A stretch of DNA of 7,430 nt from Burkholderiales bacterium (GCA_014379915.1 JACMKV010000459.1:1-7430); one strand, 5' to 3'. Counted from the stretch's first letter, positions 1 through 5,754 are shown. Notes: generated from the sequence alone by a model not told the origin. A program made the numbers and translations.

Positions 1-1328
1 TTGAAGAACACACGGTTATCGACAACTTTCAGCAGCGCCGTCTGATTGTTCAGCGCCATAAGTTTCGGGCTCGATAGCACGCGCGCATTGCCGAATTGCT
101 CGAGCAGTCTGACCGCGGCTGCAATGTTGCCGATCGCGGACGTCGGATTTACATAACCAATAGTCAGGTTCGGCGGGCTCAACAAACTGCCTTGCGTGAG
201 CGATTGCGTCACATTCAGGCCGCCGGTTATTGCCAGACGGCTGAAATCGACGCCTGCCTGGTAGGTGTCTGAAAGCCGCACTTCCACGATCGTCGCTTCG
301 ATCAGCACCTGACGCTGGACCGATGAAATCACGTGATCCAGATATTGCTGAACCAGGGCCTGCTGCCGCTCGGTCGCCAGGACGCTGACGGTGCCGGCGA
401 CGGCATTGATGACGATGTCGTCTTTCGGGTCACCTGGAACCGTCAAGGGTGTGCCGAACGCGGTACTGAACAGGTTCGCAGCCGAGATGCCCGCGCCGCT
501 CACCGCTTCCGCCTGCTGCACGCGCTCGGTCTGCGCGGTCTTGATCTGATCGAGGCGGGCGATTCTTTCTTCCGAAGATAGCTTTTGTGCTTGAGTCGAG
601 GCCAGGATATTGCGCATGTTCTGCGCCAACACGTCCCAAAAATCATTGCTCGATTTGCTCGTAACCGTGGTGTTCGACGCATTGCCGGTGCTGCCACCAA
701 CCGGACTGCCTTGCGCGCCTGCAGTCTGCGTACCGCTGCCGCTGGTGCTCGAAATCTGGGTTGCAACACTGGACGTTGAAGTCGTCGCGCGTGACAAATT
801 TACATAATTGACGCGATACGTTTTCATGAACGGCGTATCTTGCTCGACGGTCAGCGCATTGCCTTCCTGCCGGTATCGCATATCGACCTGCCGTGCGATG
901 CGATCGAGAATCGCGGGCAGCGTTTCATTGACTGCGTTCAGCGTGACCTTGCCTTCGATGCCGGGATGGATGTCGATGTTCTGCTTGCTGTCGCGGGCGA
1001 GGGCAAACAGCAATTCCTTTACCGGAACGTCGTTGACGACGACGCTGTAGGTCGGCTGCTTAACCGCTGGCTTGGGCGGAGGCACGTAAGCGCCACGGGC
1101 AACCGGGGGAGGCGTAACTTCAGGCCTGGGGGCGACCGTCTCCTTGTCGATGTGCCCCTTGGAAACCGGTATTTCGGGACGATAGCTTGCGCAACCGGCG
1201 AGCAGAGCCAGCGACAAACTGACAAAAAACGGAAAGAAATGCCGATGGACGCTTGCGAAGCTGCGCGAGCGTTCTTTTGCCTTGCCCGGATCGCGGCGCC
1301 GAAAATTCGCCGTACTTCTTGTAGCCAT
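1..1328 (-). CDS. mshL: MshL-type pilus secretin (lipoprotein), 3' end cut by the window edge
   Basis: Outer-membrane secretin expected to form the gated channel for an MSHA-type type IV pilus. I translated 442 residues from an ATG at 1328; the frame stays open to position 1. An N-terminal hydrophobic stretch ends in a lipobox, LALLAGC, with Cys46 as the predicted lipidated residue. The signal peptide is long and basic at its start. A proline-rich linker (67-92) is followed by an STN/secretin N-terminal domain (about 95-165), a Ser/Thr/Gly-rich segment (179-228), then SNDFWDVL, typical of MshL. A Gln/Glu-rich helical stretch covers about 243-275. The secretin core starts near 339 (QVLIEATIVEV) and includes RVLSSPKL...LNNQ (416-429); the rest of the core lies outside the window. 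The start is supported by GGAAGAGGGAAG just upstream. It follows the ATPase gene by 53 nt, so co-transcription is likely. It could be a related type II/IVb secretin, but MshL fits best. Confidence 0.88.
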   Translation of the reverse strand, partial: MATRSTANFRRRDPGKAKERSRSFASVHRHFFPFFVSLSLALLAGCASYRPEIPVSKGHIDKETVAPRPEVTPPPVARGAYVPPPKPAVKQPTYSVVVNDVPVKELLFALARDSKQNIDIHPGIEGKVTLNAVNETLPAILDRIARQVDMRYRQEGNALTVEQDTPFMKTYRVNYVNLSRATTSTSSVATQISSTSGSGTQTAGAQGSPVGGSTGNASNTTVTSKSSNDFWDVLAQNMRNILASTQAQKLSSEERIARLDQIKTAQTERVQQAEAVSGAGISAANLFSTAFGTPLTVPGDPKDDIVINAVAGTVSVLATERQQALVQQYLDHVISSVQRQVLIEATIVEVRLSDTYQAGVDFSRLAITGGLNVTQSLTQGSLLSPPNLTIGYVNPTSAIGNIAAAVRLLEQFGNARVLSSPKLMALNNQTALLKVVDNRVFF

Positions 1329-1331
1329 GTT

Positions 1332-1343
1332 CGACTTCCCTCT
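1332..1343 (-). promoter_or_regulatory. Shine-Dalgarno region of the mshL gene
   Basis: Read on the minus strand, the purine run GGAAGAGGGAAG ends a few bases before the ATG at 1328. It fixes that ATG as the start, even though it leaves an unusually long stretch (45 residues) before the lipobox cysteine. I see no alternative ATG or GTG between this start and the lipobox. Confidence 0.6.
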
Positions 1344-1381
1344 TCCTTCCCTTCGATGAAAACGGCGCCAAGGCCGCCACT

Positions 1382-2821
1382 TCAAGGAAGTTGATGGAGG
1401 CCGATCTCAGCGCGTATCCCTTGTACCGTCCGCAACAGCGGACGGTATGTCCTCAGCTGTTGTGGAAGCTCGGCAAGTGCCTTGTTCGCTTCTGCACGGC
1501 TCGCATAGCTGCCGTACAGCACCGTCAGCGATGGGTTCTGCTTGGCTCGCGTACGGTAAACATAAATATCTTCTGATTCAATGTAGTCAGTTATTTCTTT
1601 AATGTATTTTGCCAAGCTAGTCTCGTTTTCAGTGCCCATCAGCTGAATACTGAAAGTCGAGCCGTTCTGATTCTTCAGCCACTCCTGCGTCTTTACGATA
1701 CGAGCTGTTAGCAAGTCTTCGGCCAGCTCCCGAGAATGAGCGACACCGGTCGTCGGCGCCGCCTCTGCCGGCGTAACCGAAGGGGCACGCATCGAGAGCG
1801 AAGGATTTTGCTCAGCGACAGGAGGCGCTGTCGTTGCCCTCCATGCTAGATCGATTGTAGAGCTGCTAGCGGATGGCTCACGAGCGATATCTGCCGTGGG
1901 ACGAGTTTTGATTTCGTAAAACGTGAACAGCACGGCGCCGAGTCCGGCAGCGGCAACCAGCAGCGCCGACGCTACGGCCCACTTTGCGGAAATGAGATGC
2001 GGAGCTGCGAATTCGCTGTCGCGAACGCCGGCTTTGGCATGTTTGAGCCTGATCGTATGCGTGCTCTCGGCGAATGCCGCAAGCAGCGTTTTGTCCGCCG
2101 CTAGATTGACGCGGCGGGTTACGCCGGAAGTTGCATTGGCGAGAAAGTTGGCGACTTTAGGACTGAACAAATCAGGACCACGATAACCGGCGGCGCGTAA
2201 GCGAAAACGCAGATATTCGCCGACATCGTGACTGCCAAACGGCGACAGCGAAAAACTGTGCGAGATACGCTCACGGAGTTGACGTATGTTGGACGCTCGC
2301 AGATTTGCGTCGAGCTCGGGTTGCCCGAACAGCACGATCTGCAGGAGCTTGTGATCGTGGGTTTCGAGATTGGACAGTAGGCGGATTTCTTCGAGCGTCG
2401 CGAGCGGCATGCTCTGCGACTCTTCGACGAATATGACGACCTGCTTTCCGGCTGCGTGGCGCTCGAGCAGGTACTCGTGCAGCGCGTGCATGACTTCGAG
2501 GCGGCTGGCGTCACGCGCAGCCTGGGCGATGGGCAGCTGCAGTTCGAAAGCGATCGCGTGCAGAATCTCGTCCGCTGAAACGTTCGGATTTGCCAAATAG
2601 ACGGTTTCGACATGCTCCGGCAAGCGCGTTTGCAGCATGCGGCACAACATGGTTTTGCCGCTGCCGACCTCGCCAGTGACCTTGACGATGCCTTCGCCTT
2701 GCGTGATTGCGTAAATCAGGGCGTCTAGTACCGCGCCGCGGCTGCCGCCGCTGTAAAAGAACCCGGTGTTGGGCGTGATTCGAAAAGGCGGCTCGGAAAG
2801 GCCGAAATGGGCGTAATACAT
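1382..2821 (-). CDS. mshM: ExeA/MshM-type AAA ATPase with membrane anchor and SPOR-like C-terminus
   Basis: A 479-residue protein of the ExeA/GspA/MshM family, inner-membrane ATPases that help assemble or position secretins, probably by binding peptidoglycan. The start MYYAHFGLSEPPF matches the usual family N-terminus, which fixes the start codon. Walker A is GEVGSGKT (50-57). The Walker B strand is VVIFVEESQ (128-136), with Glu133 where the family usually has Asp. LLSNLET and the FGQPEL motif (165-170) follow. One transmembrane helix is predicted at about 281-302, so the ATPase domain should be cytoplasmic and the rest periplasmic. A low-complexity linker leads to a SPOR-like domain at about 388-472 (FSIQLMG ... 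LTVLYGSY), expected to bind glycan. The gene sits directly upstream of the secretin gene and downstream of the regulator, with a fold-back element in its leader. A GspA/ExeA-like or XrtA-associated ATPase is the alternative; the adjacent MshL-type secretin favours MshM. Confidence 0.82.
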   Translation of the reverse strand: MYYAHFGLSEPPFRITPNTGFFYSGGSRGAVLDALIYAITQGEGIVKVTGEVGSGKTMLCRMLQTRLPEHVETVYLANPNVSADEILHAIAFELQLPIAQAARDASRLEVMHALHEYLLERHAAGKQVVIFVEESQSMPLATLEEIRLLSNLETHDHKLLQIVLFGQPELDANLRASNIRQLRERISHSFSLSPFGSHDVGEYLRFRLRAAGYRGPDLFSPKVANFLANATSGVTRRVNLAADKTLLAAFAESTHTIRLKHAKAGVRDSEFAAPHLISAKWAVASALLVAAAGLGAVLFTFYEIKTRPTADIAREPSASSSTIDLAWRATTAPPVAEQNPSLSMRAPSVTPAEAAPTTGVAHSRELAEDLLTARIVKTQEWLKNQNGSTFSIQLMGTENETSLAKYIKEITDYIESEDIYVYRTRAKQNPSLTVLYGSYASRAEANKALAELPQQLRTYRPLLRTVQGIRAEIGLHQLP

Positions 2822-2825
2822 GCGC

Positions 2826-2848
2826 TAGTGTCCTGAGTTGCTAGTTCG
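2826..2848 (+). repeat. Left terminal inverted repeat of the fold-back element
   Basis: This 23-bp arm matches the right arm at 21 positions: 17 consecutive identities from the outer end, two mismatches, then TTCG. It lies only four bases upstream of the ATPase start codon. Confidence 0.85.
2831..2834 (-). promoter_or_regulatory. Shine-Dalgarno-like site of the ATPase gene inside the element's terminal repeat
   Basis: On the minus strand AGGA, from the element's end CTCAGGACACTA, lies nine bases before the ATPase ATG at 2821. No other purine-rich site is near the start. If it is used, the ribosome binding site was brought in by the insertion and also sits in the terminal inverted repeat, where pairing with the other arm could hide it. 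Confidence 0.4.
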
Positions 2849-2990
2849 CGGAATAAACAGGACGACGCCTTTTAGATTGGCAATGAAAAGTGCCGAAATC
2901 GTCGCCAGAAGGCGCGAACCACAGCCAGGTTGAACACCTGGCGAGGATTCGCAACGCGGTGGCGCCGATTTCTCGGCACCTTTTCTGCAC

Positions 2991-3013
2991 CGAATCAGCA
3001 ACTCAGGACACTA
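2991..3013 (-). repeat. Right terminal inverted repeat of the fold-back element
   Basis: Complement of the left arm, with AGCAACTCAGGACACTA at 2997-3013 as the exact part. Beyond it the sequence changes to a CCGCAA triplet tandem, so the element appears to end here. Confidence 0.85.
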
Positions 3014-3016
3014 AAT

Positions 3017-3034
3017 CCGCAACCGCAACCGCAA
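3017..3034 (+). repeat. Three tandem CCGCAA hexamers
   Basis: CCGCAA is repeated three times exactly, just outside the right end of the fold-back element and about 30 bases past the regulator's stop codon. No role is evident; it may be replication slippage. Confidence 0.6.
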
Positions 3035-3063
3035 ATGCACCGAATCCGTCAAAGTCAGCTACG

Positions 3064-4503
3064 CTAACTGGTCTCGATATCCGGCGTTGTGTAATTCTGC
3101 ATGCGGCTGTACAGCGTGGTGCGATGGATGCCGAGCAGTTTGGCCGCCTGGCTCAGGTTGCCGTGGGTGATCAGCAGCGCCGCTTCGACGTAACCTTTTT
3201 CCCATTGCTGAAGGGTGAAATCGAGATCGAAATTCTTCTGCAATTGCAGATGTTTTTTCGCGCTTTCGAGCAGCGTTTTGAAGTCCTGTGCGACCGGCAA
3301 ACCGCCGAGATTCGGATCGCTGCTTTCCATTTCCAGTTCGGGTTGCAACTGCTCGACGTTGATGTTCTGTCCGCCGTATTTGGTCGTCAGGCGGATGACG
3401 ATGTTGCGAAGCTCGCGAACGTTGCCGGGGAAGCCGTAGCTTAGCCAAACATCCATGGCTTTTTTGTCGAGTTCGAACAGTTTGACGTTGCTTTGCCTGG
3501 CGTAAAAGTCGCGAAAGTGATCGAGCAGCAGACGTTTATCCTCGCCGAGTTCGCGCAAACTCGGCATCGTGACACTGAAAACGCTGAGACGATGGTATAG
3601 ATCGGCGCGGAAGCGGCCGTTGCGGATTTCCTGGCGCAAATCGCGGTTGGTCGCGGCGACGACGCGCGCATTGCTCATGCGGCTTTGCGTTTCGCCGACG
3701 CGCTGGAACTCGCCGTTTTCGAGCACGCGCAACAGCTTGGCCTGCAATTCGAGCGGTAATTCGCCTATTTCGTCGAGAAACAAGGTGCTGTCGCGCGCGT
3801 CTTCAAAATAGCCGGAACGTGCGCTGGTAGCGCCGGTGAACGAGCCTTTGGCGTAGCCGAACAGGGTAGGCTCGACCAGATTCGGCGAAATCGCCGCGCA
3901 GTTCAACGCCAGAAACGGCTTGCCTGCGCGTTTGCTTTGCCGATGCAAGGAGGCGGCAACCAGCTCCTTGCCGCTGCCCGATTCACCTTCGATCAAAACC
4001 GGAAATGGCGCATTGGCGTACTGAACGATTTGCTGGCGCAGTTTTTCCACCGGCAGACTGCTCCCTAAAATGCCGCGTTCTGCCGGCGCACCCATTTCGG
4101 CTTGGCGTATCTGCAGCGACTTTAGCAACAGAGATTTCAGCTCGGCCGTGTCGCACGGCTTGGCGATGAATTCTATTGCGCCCAGAGTGCGCGCGTGGCG
4201 CGCGTTGGCGTCGTCGTTTTGGCCGGACAGCACCAGTATTTTGATACCGGGCGAATAGGCGAGAAGCTCGCTGATCAGGCGGAAACCCTCGTCAGGCCGA
4301 TGCGGGTTGGGCGGCAAACCAAGGTCGACCAGCGCGAGCTGCGGCGCCTTGTCGAGTTGGCGCAACAGGATTTTGACCTGCTCGCGCGAATCGGCGACGT
4401 AGACTTCAAAATCCTTGCTGAGTACGAAATTCAAAGTATCGGAAATCAGCGGATCGTCGTCGACGATGAGCAGATCGGGTTTGGCGCTGGCTTTCGTTTC
4501 CAA
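3064..4503 (-). CDS. Sigma-54-dependent response regulator (NtrC family, PrsR-like receiver)
   Basis: A 479-residue, three-domain activator of RNA polymerase-sigma54. The receiver domain (about 10-125) has the acidic pocket DDD at 15-17, the probable phosphoacceptor Asp60 in VDLGLPP, Ser93 and Lys115. The LGLPPNP...EGF pattern resembles the PrsR regulators of PEP-CTERM/exosortase loci. The AAA+ domain has Walker A GESGSGKE (173-180), the sigma54-contact loop GSFTGA (220-225, a variant of GAFTGA), Walker B LFLDE (241-245) and VAATNRDL. A Fis-type helix-turn-helix lies at 448-470 (GNLSQAAKLLGIHRTTLY). All parts needed for an active regulator are present. The start is TTG at 4503, supported by GGAG five bases upstream; the family-typical DLLIVDDD begins at residue 10. 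No partner histidine kinase is in the window. It precedes the ATPase and secretin genes on the same strand, so control of that pilus locus is a reasonable inference, but its targets are unknown. Confidence 0.9.
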   Translation of the reverse strand: METKASAKPDLLIVDDDPLISDTLNFVLSKDFEVYVADSREQVKILLRQLDKAPQLALVDLGLPPNPHRPDEGFRLISELLAYSPGIKILVLSGQNDDANARHARTLGAIEFIAKPCDTAELKSLLLKSLQIRQAEMGAPAERGILGSSLPVEKLRQQIVQYANAPFPVLIEGESGSGKELVAASLHRQSKRAGKPFLALNCAAISPNLVEPTLFGYAKGSFTGATSARSGYFEDARDSTLFLDEIGELPLELQAKLLRVLENGEFQRVGETQSRMSNARVVAATNRDLRQEIRNGRFRADLYHRLSVFSVTMPSLRELGEDKRLLLDHFRDFYARQSNVKLFELDKKAMDVWLSYGFPGNVRELRNIVIRLTTKYGGQNINVEQLQPELEMESSDPNLGGLPVAQDFKTLLESAKKHLQLQKNFDLDFTLQQWEKGYVEAALLITHGNLSQAAKLLGIHRTTLYSRMQNYTTPDIETS

Positions 4504-4507
4504 GATA

Positions 4508-4511
4508 TCTC
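4508..4511 (-). promoter_or_regulatory. Shine-Dalgarno site deciding the TTG start of the response regulator
   Basis: On the minus strand the sequence is CGGAGATATC followed by TTG. GGAG at this distance supports the unusual TTG start; no ATG or GTG is better placed before the conserved DLLIVDDD. Confidence 0.6.
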
Positions 4512-4536
4512 CGAAAATCCTATTGAAGCCGATTGG

Positions 4537-4551
4537 CCAACAATTGTGCCA
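4537..4551 (-). promoter_or_regulatory. Candidate sigma-54 (-24/-12) promoter of the response regulator
   Basis: On the minus strand TGGCAC-AATTG-TTGG matches the -24 box and spacing of the sigma54 consensus (TGGCAC-N5-TTGC), except that the last base of the -12 box is G, not C. Transcription would start about 20-25 bases before the TTG start codon and include the Shine-Dalgarno site. It precedes a sigma54 activator, so autoregulation is possible. The mismatch at a well-conserved base keeps confidence moderate. Confidence 0.45.
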
Positions 4552-4598
4552 GAACGCAGGAAGGCATCATAGTGCGGCGGCTTGCCGATACGGTGTTC

Positions 4599-4699
4599 GC
4601 GAAGCGATCTGGGGCGGGAGGGGGCGTCGCGACACGTTACTGCGAAGCAGCCGGTTGCGGGAGCGACGCCTCGAACCCGTCTCCGCCCCAAAGCTTCGC
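4599..4699. repeat. 101-nt nested hairpin element
   Basis: Successive arms pair in order. GCGAAGC (4599-4605) pairs with GCTTCGC (4693-4699). GGGGCGGGAG (4611-4620) pairs with CTCCGCCCC (4681-4689), with one bulged G. GGCGTCGC (4623-4630) pairs exactly with GCGACGCC (4663-4670). The inner loop holds two small hairpins, CTGC-gaa-GCAG (4640-4650) and CCG-gttg-CGG (4651-4660), giving a branched, cloverleaf-like fold. It is not a tRNA: no tRNA-like arms or acceptor stem are recognisable. It may be an extragenic palindromic repeat or a structured RNA; I cannot tell which. Confidence 0.6.
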
Positions 4700-4733
4700 T
4701 CGCCGTGATCCGGGTTCGGCCCAAGGCGCGCTT

Positions 4734-4750
4734 CCCGCAAACGGGCGCCT
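4734..4750 (+). repeat. First copy of a 17-bp direct repeat
   Basis: CCCGCAAACGGGCGCCT occurs here and again 84 bases downstream. The copy contains the small palindrome CCCG-caaa-CGGG and continues into a second hairpin, GCGCC-tgc-GGCGC (4745-4757). Flanking bases are also similar (GGCGCGCTT before, CGGCGCT after), so the related unit is about 35-40 bp. Confidence 0.8.
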
Positions 4751-4817
4751 GCGGCGCTGCCACGTCGACACGGTATCCGCAGCGGCTGGGTGCGGGAGGC
4801 CGTGGCTGGGCGCGTTA

Positions 4818-4834
4818 CCCGCAAACGGGCGCCT
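4818..4834 (+). repeat. Second copy of the 17-bp direct repeat
   Basis: Identical to 4734-4750. It again has CCCG-caaa-CGGG, and overlaps a perfect hairpin GCGCC-tttc-GGCGC at 4830-4843. The stem length is kept while the loop differs, which hints that the hairpin matters or that both copies share an origin. Confidence 0.8.
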
Positions 4835-4894
4835 TTCGGCGCTAACGTGTTCACGCGCCGTGTCCGCGCGCCGAGGCGTCCACCTCCGCACTCG

Positions 4895-4920
4895 ATTGTT
4901 GACCCTATCTAGTTTAAAAT
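4895..4920 (+). promoter_or_regulatory. AT-rich stretch that may hold the mla promoter
   Basis: The sequence turns AT-rich just before mlaF. TAAAAT (4915-4920) resembles a -10 box and TTGACC (4899-4904) a -35 box, but they are only 10 bases apart, too close for a normal sigma70 promoter. Only one of the two can be part of a standard promoter, so this is a location rather than a defined site. Confidence 0.25.
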
Positions 4921-4929
4921 CCGCGGACT

Positions 4930-5754
4930 TTGATCACACATACCGCCAACCAGCAAACGTTGGTCGAAATCGACGACGTCAGCTTCGCCTACGGCAAGCG
5001 GCCCATCCTCAAGGGAATCAATTTTTCGATCGCCAAGGGCCAGGTCGTGGCCATTATGGGTGGCAGCGGCTGCGGCAAAACTACGCTGCTGCGCCTGATC
5101 GGTGGCCAGTTGCGGCCGTCCAAAGGCAATGTGAAAGTGGCCGGGCGCGTGATGCACGAGCTCGATCGCGATGAGCTTTATCGCATGCGCCGGCGCATGG
5201 GCATGCTGTTCCAGTTTGGCGCGCTGTTTACTGATTTGTCGGTCTTCGACAATGTCGCGTTTCAAATGCGCGAGCACACGGATCTGCCCGAATCGCTGAT
5301 CCGCGACCTGGTGCTCATGAAGCTGCAGGCGGTCGGCCTGCGCGGAGCGCATGCTTTGATGCCGTCGGAATTATCCGGCGGCATGGCGCGTCGCGTTGCG
5401 TTGGCGCGCGCTATCGCGCTCGACCCGATGCTGATCATGTACGACGAACCGTTCGCCGGCCTCGATCCGATTTCGCTCGGCGTCGTTGGCAACCTGATCC
5501 GGCGCTTGAACGATGCACTCGGCGCAACGTCCATAGTCGTCACCCACGACGTGCAGGAATCGCTGAAGATCGTCAATTACGTTTATTTCGTTTCGGAGGG
5601 CGCTATCGTCGCGCACGGCACACCGAACCAGATGCGCGATTCGGAGAAGGAATTCGTCCATCAGTTTGTGCATGGCGAAGAAGACGGACCCGTGCCTTTC
5701 CATTATCCCGGACGCAAAATCGCTGACGACTTGATGATAAAGGCGCATGCATAG
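4930..5754 (+). CDS. mlaF: MlaF, ATPase of the Mla phospholipid ABC transporter
   Basis: A 274-residue ABC ATPase that powers phospholipid movement between the inner membrane and the periplasmic carrier MlaC, in a complex with MlaE and MlaD (MlaB in many bacteria). All motifs are intact: Walker A GGSGCGKT (44-51), Q-loop Gln95 ([11 protein letters not shown]), signature LSGGM (148-152), Walker B LIMYDE (168-173), D-loop AGLD (176-179) and switch His206. [16 protein letters not shown] and [13 protein letters not shown] are characteristic of MlaF/Ttg2A. The C-terminus (about 245-274, [14 protein letters not shown]) is the usual MlaF tail. The start is uncertain: the TTG at 4930 has no well-spaced Shine-Dalgarno site, and another in-frame TTG at 4960 would begin at LVEIDD, near the domain's first conserved residue. 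It is the first gene of the operon and is followed after 11 bases by mlaE. Confidence 0.95.
   Translation: MITHTANQQTLVEIDDVSFAYGKRPILKGINFSIAKGQVVAIMGGSGCGKTTLLRLIGGQLRPSKGNVKVAGRVMHELDRDELYRMRRRMGMLFQFGALFTDLSVFDNVAFQMREHTDLPESLIRDLVLMKLQAVGLRGAHALMPSELSGGMARRVALARAIALDPMLIMYDEPFAGLDPISLGVVGNLIRRLNDALGATSIVVTHDVQESLKIVNYVYFVSEGAIVAHGTPNQMRDSEKEFVHQFVHGEEDGPVPFHYPGRKIADDLMIKAHA

Larger units (their letters stand above)
2826..3013. mobile_element. MITE-like fold-back element with TA ends
   Basis: The two ends carry a perfect 17-bp inverted repeat, TAGTGTCCTGAGTTGCT at 2826-2842 and its complement at 2997-3013. Allowing two mismatches extends it to 23 bp. The interior is also an imperfect palindrome: 2885-2901 pairs with 2966-2985 (GAAAAG-TGCCGA against GAAAAGGTGCCGA), and 2925-2930 pairs with 2936-2941 at the centre (CCAGGT-tgaac-ACCTGG). 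The left half is longer by about 31 nt (within 2848-2884). There is no transposase reading frame. Both ends carry TA, as expected if a TA target was duplicated by an IS630/Tc1-mariner type transposase. That family assignment is inference. The element fills most of the gap between the regulator and ATPase genes. Confidence 0.8.
4504..4929. other. Divergent gene-free spacer, GC-rich and full of repeats
   Basis: This 426-base stretch separates the regulator from the mla operon. I find no convincing gene in it. The left 60 bases hold the regulator's ribosome site and a possible sigma54 promoter. The middle (about 4587-4860) is very GC-rich and made of degenerate direct and inverted repeats. The last 35 bases become AT-rich, as expected near a promoter for mlaF. 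Confidence 0.7.

Noticed and set aside
1329..1381. Weak GC hairpin followed by four T on the minus strand between ATPase and secretin genes
   Set aside because: The stem is only about four base pairs, too weak to call a terminator; the two genes are probably co-transcribed.
840..1394. Plus-strand open frame of 184 codons opposite the secretin gene
   Set aside because: It lies antisense to a clear secretin with all family motifs; its translation shows no recognisable domain.
2879..2896. Sigma-54-like sequence on the minus strand, GGCAC-N6-TTGC, inside the fold-back element ahead of the ATPase gene
   Set aside because: The spacer is one base too long (6, not 5), and sigma54 promoters rarely tolerate this.
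2925..2941. CCAGGT-tgaac-ACCTGG as a transcription terminator of the regulator
   Set aside because: No U-tract follows on either strand; it is better explained as the centre of the fold-back element.
2890..3444. Plus-strand open frame of 184 codons crossing the fold-back element into the regulator gene
   Set aside because: It is mostly antisense to the regulator's C-terminal domains, and has no convincing ribosome site or known motif.
4640..4660. Cloverleaf-like inner hairpins as a tRNA gene
   Set aside because: The stems are too short, and no T-loop, anticodon arm or acceptor stem of tRNA type is present.
4533..5174. Plus-strand open frame of 213 codons spanning the spacer and the start of mlaF
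   Set aside because: Its second half is mlaF read in another frame and its first half is repeat sequence; open frames are expected in GC-rich DNA.
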